Shown here: piece by piece, positions 56,643 to 64,000 of the stretch
How positions within the stretch are numbered: position 1 is the stretch's first letter
Layout: each line of letters begins with the position of its first letter
NCBI GenBank assembly: GCA_030704615.1
Contig: CM060732.1
Coordinates: 43,751,053 to 43,815,052 of the forward strand
Direction of reading: 5' to 3'
Origin: Takakia lepidozioides
Lineage: Eukaryota > Streptophyta > Takakiopsida > Takakiales > Takakiaceae
Length of the DNA: 64,000 bases
Translations under genes and position numbers: made by a program
Notes under the pieces: generated by a model
Database searches by the model: none
Told to the model about the DNA's origin: nothing
The model's input: only the letters and a program-made list of their open reading frames with translations

Positions 56643-58830
56643 TCATGGAAGTACTATAAAGCAACCAACTCTAGCATCATTTGGCCAATTCTTGACTACA
56701 CTCACAAGCATATCAAGGTTTTCAATATTTAATCTGCACCGTCTCAAGCTTGTTATGACACCTGCAATACTAAAAACCCTCTCAGCTTCAATCTGAGATC
56801 CAACTATGCCCAAGATTAGCCATGCCAAAAATCCCACATACGGAAGAGAGACTCGTATTCTTTCCACCATTCAAAGGAGCCACGCACTCACCCTCAATTT
56901 TCTTCGTCCTTCTGAAATGTGATTGTGATAGTTGTTCTCTCACTACTGTCAATGTCATGTCTTCATTGTGGTTATGCACACCAAATAAGGACATCTCGTC
57001 CATGTGGAAGTGGGCTGTGATTGGGCCGGAGTATCCGGATGTAAGACCTTGAAACACTTTACAAAAAGAGGTTTTAACACCATGCTATTATATTGGGACA
57101 CAATATGCAAAGCACGATCTTGTGATACCAATGACAACCCCTTGTAACGTGGGTCAAGCATAAGCGCGAGCATATTGTGAACTTTGCGCGATTGAAACCC
57201 TTCCAAAAAAGAAAAAGAAATGGTTCCAAGACATATACCACTTCTCGAGCCATCCGCCATTCCAACGATGTCAACTCTGTTGAGAAATCCCCCATGCAAT
57301 GATCAATAGTTGCAGCCCTGGGCGCACTACTTCTTCGCATGCGAATTGTGTGGCAATGGCTGCATGCATTAGAGCATCGGACAACAGCCAAAATCCCCCA
57401 GATTGATTCATAATGCACTCATAAACCACATGCCCTAGAACTATAGAAATTGATTGGGCAATGGCCCACACTTGTGGACTTGGTATGCGAGACTGCAGTG
57501 CCAATGAGGTTTGCCTAGAGTAACAAGTGATTATGGCTTGCCTAAATTCCAAAGTCTCTTGGAAGATGATCACCTTGGAAGCAAACTGTGTCTTCACCGG
57601 AGTCTTCAATTTGTGGGGATGAATGTCGCTGTCCACACATGCCTTTGCTCATTCTTGTCTCTCTTTGCCACTTTTTTTTGTCCAAGTAATGGTTTTTTGC
57701 AACTCTAATGGGGCATTTTTTATAGAAACTGATCTCATATCTACGCATACTTTTGCATCATTTGTTGCATACTGGCAACACTTGGACATTGCATGTCCAA
57801 AACAGCTACCCACAAATGGAGAATCCAACCCCAACACGCACATGAGACCACCGAATTCAAAGCATTGGTCAAAATTGGCCAAGTTACCTCCCTCATCTTT
57901 GACGTAAGCAATAATGCGAGTATTGAAGCCATACTTCACAAGAAGATTGTTGACTTGATGTGTCATGGCAGCCCCAGATGAGTCAGGTGTCTCAAACATG
58001 CCAAGAGTCACATGACATTGCTCCCACTGTTCATTAATATAGTGCGCTATGATGACAAAAGTGTCAGTTCCCCTCTTGACATCCACAAATCAAAACTCAC
58101 AGAGCAAGTAGCACAACTCTGAAGAGATGGGGACATGTAGCGCTCTTTCGTCTTCTCTGCCAAGATTGGAATGGCTCATTCACAAATGTCCGTCGAGAAG
58201 GGAAAACAATCCAAGGATTTTGCCTCAACACCATCCTTCTTAGCCAAGGGGATTCTACCAAAGACAGTGGAACCAAACTCCTTTGCAATGAACAAGACTA
58301 AATCCTATTGAACTGCTTCTGTTGATCATCACATTTTGGTTGTATGGAGTGGAGCTCCCAAAAAAAAAAGTTATGTTTCCAGGAGTGGGGCCGAGCCTCT
58401 TTTTGGCTGGCCTACGGGCCTTCTCATGTCCTTCATTTTCCCTCTCAATCCACCTACGCAAAACAATGTCATGTTCTTGATCCACATGCTTTCGAAGGGC
58501 AGAGATACCATTGGTTTTATTATAGGTCACAATGCCCTTCTTGCTTGCAGGAGTGACACCAACATGATGACATAGAACACACCTCATTTGTTGTGGATTT
58601 GTTATGTCAACTCGAGCAGAGTCTTTTGTTGCATAGAATGCCCATGTCGAAGCAATGCGATTGTGGGGCTTCCAAAAATCCCATTGTTTTTCAAGTATTG
58701 GGAGCTGCGCCTCCACATCCAACACCTGTGTGTGATGGCGAAACTGTGGAAGATGACATTGCAGCCGAGGCTTGAGGGAACTGATGTAAATGAGGCGCAT
58801 GCATGATGAGCATCCTCCGCAACATGGCAC
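56643..58830 (-). pseudogene. hAT transposase, frame-broken
   Basis: Collinear fragments on the minus strand. First, an N-terminal BED-type zinc finger (CVLCHHVG and LRKHVDQEH, about 58660-58520) followed by a basic stretch (KKRLGPTPG). Next, a catalytic-region piece at 58086-57649 (VTLGMFETPDSSGAAMT, AYVKDEGGNL). Then 57636-57271 (SPQVWAIAQSISIVLGHVVY), then after a frame change RKVHNMLALMLDPRYKGLSL (about 57175-57115). Last is the C-terminal hAT dimerisation region at 56870-56643 (GSQIEAERVFSIAGVITSLR, RRCRLNIENLDMLV). At least two frame changes and internal stops are present, so no intact enzyme is encoded in this copy. Confidence 0.88.
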
Positions 58831-59189
58831 TCCACCAAAGCTCTCTCATTATCAACATTGATGTCAGGAACAACTTCCCTTTCTAGTTCATCGAAAATAT
58901 TGGGTTCTATGACATAAAAAAATTGTGGAACAACTCATGTGTAAGAACAATGCAAACAAAGAATCCAAAAGGCATTTAATAATTGTGCACAACTCATATA
59001 TTTACAAAGTTTGGGAATGGTATATGGCTGGCCAAAACGAAAGTATGGGGAGAGACACCGCACTGCTCAATTTATTATTTCATATTGAGCTGAATGTTAC
59101 ATGCATGACCTACATTTAGATCTAAGTTATTTTTTTTTATCTAGTACATGTACATTTACATTTTCAAATTACAAAAACTACATAGCAAG

Positions 59190-61041
59190 TTGGGGGTGGA
59201 CCAATCTTATGCTTCAGTGGTCAGCTTGGCTACTTCATGCCTTGGGAAATGATCTGCAATGCCCCCACCACATATAAATAAATCAGTCCTTGTTGTACCA
59301 CAACATGAAGAGTTATAACTAAAAATTATGAAGCTTTAAAGTGGGGTGATTGTCCACAAGAGGTAGGGGCTGGCTGTCAAGCCTTCTTGATATTTGTGCT
59401 CCCCTTTTCGAGTTCAAACTTTCACTATGAGAGGAGGAGCAAATCATCCCTCTGTTGTACCACACATTGGAAAAAATAAAATAAAAAACTAAATTATTAA
59501 AGGGTGGGGGCTTACCATAGGATGAGGGGGCTGGTTAGCGGGCTCTAAACTCGCACTCCTCCTTCTTGTGTGTGATCTACATAGCAACGGAGTAGGGGCT
59601 GATCAGCCCTTTGCTATGCCAATTTTCTGGGGAAAAAAAAATATGCAACATTGAATTAGGGGCATGCTTACATGTGGTGGAACGGGGGCTGGTTGGCAAG
59701 CCTCCCTACTTGCCATCTTTCCCTCCCATGCACGATCTACAATAGCAAAAGAGCAAGGGGCTAATCAGCTCCTCTTATATCACAAACTTAAAATAATTAA
59801 GAAAATAAAGAACAATGAAGGGGAAATACACGCGGGTAATGGGGGCTGGTTGGCTGGTCAAGAGGCCTCCTATTCCTGCTCCCTTCCCGAGTGCAACATA
59901 TCACTACGAGGAAGGGCGAATCAGCCTTTTGTTGTACCACACATTGGAAAGAATAACATTAAAAAACTAAGCTAAAGGGTGGGGGCTTACTACAAGATGA
60001 GAGGGGCTGGTTGACGTGCTTTTTTACTTGCACTGGACGTCCTTCTTGTGTGTGATCTGCATTAGCAACGGCTAATCAGCCCTTGCTATACCAATTTTAT
60101 GGGAAAAAAAAATGAAGGGGGATGCTTACATGTGCGGTGCAAGAGGGGCTGGTTGGCCAGCCTTCCTACTTGTCTTCTTTTCCCTCTCATGCTCGATCAG
60201 CCGTAGCACAAGAGCAATGGGCTAATCAGCCCCTCTTTTAACAAAAATTTAAACAACTAAAAAAATAAAGCTCAATGAAAGGGAGTTACAAGCGGGTAAT
60301 GGGGGCTGGTTGGCAGGTCCCTCCCTGCTTTGGGCTCCCTCCCTCTGATGCAGAATCTGCCATAACAGAAGCCAAAGGGGCTATCTTATCAACCCCCAAT
60401 TGTATCAAGAATTTAAAAAAATTTAAAGAAAGGGACGATACTTACCAGTGGGTAATGTGGGCTGGTTGGCGGGGCCCTCCTTGCTTGTGCTCCCTCCAAT
60501 GTAAAATCTACCATAGTGGAGCAAGGGGCTATCAACCCCTTGGTATATCATCAAAGAAAACAGGAAAAAATAAAATAAAAAATGATGATCAATGATTACC
60601 ATGGACCAAGGGGGCTGGTTGCAGGTGGGGCCCTCCTTACTCGTCCTCCCTACCTCCTCCTGCACCACATGCCATAGCAGAAAAGGAGGAGGCTGATTTA
60701 GCTTTATGGTGAACTAAAGCTAAAAACAATAAAATAACCAAAAGTGGTGGATGCTTACCAACAAGGGGCTGGTTGACGACGGGGCTGGTTGCGCGGGCCT
60801 TCCTGCTGGCACTTCCTCCCTCCAATGCGCCACTTACCACAATACAAGAGCATGGGGCCCATTAGCTCCGCTGAACCAAAAAATTAAAAAAAAACAAGAA
60901 CATGGTGGATGCTCACCAACAACAAGCGACGGCTGGTTGGCGGGGCCCTCTTGCTCACACTCCCTCCCTTTGTGTCCACCACCTGCCACAGCAGCAGAAG
61001 AGAGATCAGCCCCCTCTTGTGCGATAAACTGAGAAGAAAAT
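59190..61041 (-). repeat. Tandem array of about eleven 150-bp units resembling repeated mini-exons
   Basis: Units average about 150-160 bp and are clearly related but diverged. On the transposase strand many run: intron-like AT/T-rich part, a palindromic core related to GGGCTGATCAGCCC (perfect at 59596-59609), a 3' splice-like end (GCTATGTAG, GCTATTGTAG, TTATGGCAG, GTGGCAG, CTATGGTAG), about 60-75 bp exon-like part containing GCCAACCAGCCCC, and a 5' splice-like GTAAGC/GTAAGT/GTGAGC. Well-formed units have their donors near 60917, 60759, 60441, 60128, 59987, 59669 and 59516. Some units have lost one of the sites. The array lies between the leader exon and the transposase. Confidence 0.8.
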
Positions 61042-61166
61042 AAACAAACAACACATTAAATCAATCAACCTAAGAGGGAAAGAGAATGGAGATGGAGATG
61101 AAATGAGAGCGAGAGAGAAATCAAACAAATAAAGTAGGAGATGGAGACACGGAACACGAACCTTAC

Positions 61167-61245
61167 CTGGACTGGAGTAGCGAGCAAGATGTATGCGAGA
61201 GAGAGCGAGCTGGATGAGTTGTAGAGACACTTAGGGCTACAGCCC
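61167..61245 (-). other. Candidate leader exon of the hAT transposase gene
   Basis: On the minus strand a pyrimidine-rich stretch ends CTCGCTACTCCAGTCCAG and is followed at once by GTAAGGTTCG, a consensus 5' splice site (intron starts 61166). It lies just inside the subterminal repeat region, where a transposase transcript would begin. The 5' edge is a guess. Confidence 0.5.
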
Positions 61246-61464
61246 ACGGGTGGAACTGGAACCGGAACCGCTTTAGAGTCCCCAAACCCCGGTTCCCACA
61301 CATGTGGTCGTAGCTAGAACCAGTGGTTCCGGTTCCACACAACCCCAATTTCCGGTTCCGGTTCTGCACAGGCGGGTCCGGTTCCGGTCCGGTTCCACAT
61401 AACCGGAACAGGAACCGGTGGTTACCCGGGGGCAGGCGGGTAACCGCCCAACACTGGTTATAAT

Positions 61465-62284
61465 CTCACAATTTCCACGGTGGACTTGGCTCATTTTGTG
61501 GTATGTCATGCATAAATGAGCTGGGCCCACTGCTATAAGGCTGGAATCTATGGATGATTTTTGGTAGGTTTCTAGGGGCAATTTACTGCAGTTGGGTACC
61601 CAAAATTGGTAAAAAGTCAAAAAAGGGCTTGGGAACTTAAGGGTTAAGCTTAATGTTTTCAAAAATCCATATCAATTATATGTATCCAAAATTTATGAAA
61701 TTCTTACCTTGGGTGTAAATCACAATGAAAAACACTTTAGTCTATTTCAAAGTCAAAAAAACTTTTTTAATTGGAAAAAATCGATAGAAAAACTATGCTA
61801 AAGAACAAATTGGCTCTTGACCCATTGAATTGGTAATGGCTATAAAAGATTCAATAATTGGTATTTTGATGAATCATAAAGTGGAATAGAAGCTAGACTT
61901 GATTATCTTTACTTTGTTAGTTCAACTCAAATGCAAAAAAGATTGTTTTCAAAGTGAAAACTAAGTTTGACCAGAGAGGAGCCACTCGAGGGCCTCTTGG
62001 GCGTTCAGGGGATAACCCGGGGTTGGACTCCAAATGAAGTTCGTTGAAGCATCTTTTTACCTTAATTGTTTTTACAGCAAAAATCCCATCTTGATTTTAT
62101 ATTTCTAGCAACCAGCTTTTTCCACTACATACACCATAGAAATACATTTTACATCGAATATTTGTATATATTGAATTAATATTTTATGATATATTTTTAT
62201 GATATATTTTATTTTCAATATATGATCTAATTAAAGAACATTATGAAGCAACCGTTAGGTGACCAAGTAAGGTTACGGTTAGAT
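61465..62284. other. AT-rich flank of the hAT element, no gene seen
   Basis: AT-rich sequence with short reading frames only. Confidence 0.4.
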
Positions 62285-62490
62285 AGAATGTACTCACAAG
62301 ATGTTGTTTGCCGTGGCCTTGTTGCCATTGACCTGGCACCCAGTTTGAGCGGAATACAATGGGACAGAACCCGGTCCGGTCTGGTCCGGTTCCTTATAAC
62401 CGGAACTGGAACCGGCGGTTAACAAGGGTCCAGGCGGTTAATCGCACAACACGGCACAGAATCTACCTTTGTGAGTAAACTCCCCAAGCT
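62285..62490 (-). mobile_element. LINE 3' tail split by a short hAT-type end
   Basis: 62288-62367 and about 62455-62475 match, on the minus strand, consecutive parts of the LINE 3' end (from near ACAGAGGTAGGTTCTGTCCC to GAGTACA). Between them lie about 87 bp of CCGGTTCC-type sequence ending AATCGCACAACACG, similar to the hAT element's subterminal and terminal sequence. Flanks GGACAGAA and GCACAGAA fit an 8-bp duplication with one mismatch. Confidence 0.7.
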
Positions 62491-64000
62491 TGGTCAAGAT
62501 AAACCCCAATTTATCACTTCTTCCCTACAACCAATACCTATTCCCTCTACCCATTTGAGATTTCGTGTAATAAGTTTCTCAAATTCATCACCTTTTAGTA
62601 AGAAGTAATCACAGAAATCTAACCATTTGTCTACCCAACCATAAGGTGAATCTACAGCCACTCCCATACAAAAATCTTATGCATCATCCGCATACCTATG
62701 GTAGCTTCGAATAAATCATATATCATTTTTCTCTCTATCTAAGAATGTAAAACAAAGGAGTTTGTGCAAAGCCAAGATGGAAGAGCTAAGGAGAAGCTTC
62801 AAAGAGCACAATGATGGTTGCTATTCAACCCCCCCATATCAGAAAGAAGCATTCAGAGGATTCAGCAAAAGCCTTCATTTTATGAACAGCGGTTCGTCAG
62901 ATGTTGGAAACTCTGATCATTCTATCAAACCAGCATGGTCAATTTTCTTCTTTCTGTTGAGAAGCGACCCATTCGAAATGACCTTGTTGATACAATTGTA
63001 GATTCTGGAAATTAAGTTTCAACATCATACATATGTTCCTGGTTTTGATTGAAATGGTGACAAACAGTTCTGGACTGCACACTCCCACTTTAAAGGGCAC
63101 AGTACTATTCTTGCTACAGATTCTTGCTATTTTTTACAAGGTTTCTAGAAAAGTAGGAGCATATCCCCTTGCCAGGGGAGGCAGACTGCTTGAGAACTCC
63201 CTAATAAGGTAGATACAGAGCCGCCTGGAGTTGTAAAACCTTTAGGAATGCGCACTTGAGTCTGCATCGCCAGAACACTTGTGCAAAACCAATGCTTATT
63301 TCCAATTTTAAGACATCAGATGCAACCGTCTTCCTTCCTGTGGCGATGGTACATCAGCTTGTGACCGTAGACCCACGCCCGGTTTGGATGAAGCAGAAAG
63401 TGAGAGAGAATCATTAAATCAACTCTCCCCTCAGCTTGCTATTCACGTCAACAGTTGGGCAAGAACCACTCTATTTTGGAAGGTGTCCAACCCCAGAACT
63501 CAGACCCAAGGATGGCCACACTTTTGGACAGCAGCTTCAGCTTCTCGAACATAAGAAAGAGGTGCAGTGACAGTCTGTTAGATGTTATCCAAGGTTGCCT
63601 CTCATTGATTCTCTATGTTCTTGCTGGATTACATTAATGTACAGAGAGAAAGAGAGAGAAAGAGAGAGGACTAAGACAGCTGGTTTTCTGCTGATCACAT
63701 TGGTGTTTGCTTTCTTGTCATGGCTGTGAGCATGGTTGCTGTCATTGAAACTGGTAAGTTGCAAAGCTATGACCGGCGCGACCTTCATTTGTTGCTTTCA
63801 GATCAAGCTTTTGAAAGGGACTGCAAGAGACATCACCATACAGCAACCTCAGTACTTCCAGTGTATCGCAATATTCATCACCTATACATATATGCTTAGA
63901 CCTGGAATTCTTCAGCTTGATAATTTGGAATTTGAAGAATTTCAGAAGCAGCAGGACTCACATAGAGCTAAGATGCACCCTGTATGTAAGGATTGTTCCT
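62491..64000. other. Unassigned right end; possible exons of a gene running off the window
   Basis: A plus-strand frame at 62762-63001 (KMEELRRSFKEHNDGCYSTP at its start) has biased composition but no family I recognise. Around 63810, TTGTTGCTTTCAG followed by an open stretch (IKLLKGTARDITIQQPQYFQ) looks like an acceptor and exon. A GA-rich tract lies at 63645-63670. I cannot name a product. Confidence 0.3.

Larger units (their letters stand above)
55804..61464 (-). mobile_element. hAT DNA transposon, 5.65 kb, with terminal repeats and 8-bp duplication
   Basis: The element 55812-61456 starts CAGTGTTGGGCGGTT and ends AACCGCCCAACACTG, perfect 15-bp inverted ends. Flanks ATTATAAT (55804-55811) and GTTATAAT (61457-61464) are an 8-bp duplication with one mismatch, as expected for hAT. 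Both subterminal 200-bp regions are packed with GGTTCCGG/CCGGAACC words, likely transposase sites. On the minus strand it carries a leader exon, a tandem array of mini-exon-like units and a broken transposase. It is probably immobile unless helped by another copy. Confidence 0.92.

Noticed and set aside
59190-61041. Regularly spaced repeats that might suggest a CRISPR array
   Set aside because: Units are about 150 bp and diverged along their whole length, with no short constant repeat and unique spacers, and they lie inside a eukaryotic transposon.
62490-62760. Minus-strand stretch with RYADDA, resembling an RT active-site box, followed by an open frame
   Set aside because: Only one short word fits, a stop follows at once, and none of the neighbouring RT blocks is recognisable; chance is more likely.

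Overview
The window reads as nuclear DNA of a green-plant-lineage (streptophyte) eukaryote. Coding regions are split by GT-AG introns of about 100 bp to 2 kb. The proteins resemble plant family members: a plant-type universal stress protein, a plant SAP30-like Sin3-binding protein, CCT epsilon, plant TMEM245-like and TMEM214-like membrane proteins, and CTF18. Between and inside the genes lie a chromodomain Ty3/gypsy element, LINE copies, tRNA-derived SINEs and hAT-type DNA transposons. A characean alga or another non-seed streptophyte would fit, but that is inference; no ribosomal or plastid marker is present.

Layout. 0.9-4.0 kb: universal stress protein gene (-), 4 exons. 5.4-6.8 kb: a CT microsatellite and two LINE pieces in series. 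7.2-11.5 kb: TMEM245-like gene (+). 12.1-12.4 kb: minisatellite made of LINE 3' tails. 14.5-14.8 kb: SINE (-). 15.9-18.9 kb: SAP30/AFR-like gene (+), 6 exons. 21.0-26.3 kb: CCT5 gene (-), 9 exons, with a 5'-truncated LINE in intron 6. 26.6-29.1 kb: DNA-transposon remnants, a SINE and a 738-bp hAT-type MITE. 29.8-36.8 kb: complete but decayed chromovirus with two 728-bp LTRs, a 5-bp target duplication, and a gag-pol frame broken by stops and by a LINE-derived patch. 37.3-38.4 kb: second gypsy gag remnant. 38.7-39.7 kb: inverted-repeat element. 39.9-43.1 kb: CTF18 as one uninterrupted 1049-codon reading frame (+). 44.9-51.7 kb: TMEM214-like gene (-), 10 exons, with a LINE inserted across a splice donor. 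53.9-54.5 kb: degenerate RNase H domain. 55.8-61.5 kb: a 5.6-kb hAT transposon with a broken transposase and, upstream of it, a tandem array of about eleven 150-bp units that look like repeated mini-exons. 62.3-62.5 kb: hAT end nested in a LINE tail. The last 1.5 kb is unassigned.

The host genes are unrelated housekeeping genes (protein folding, replication clamp loading, chromatin repression, membrane proteins, stress response) and do not form a pathway. I rebuilt five spliced genes by hand. In each, every junction keeps frame and the total length matches the family (175, 659, 198, 535 and 600 aa). The most unusual items are the mini-exon array inside the hAT element and the LINE whose target-site duplication copied a TMEM214 5' splice site.
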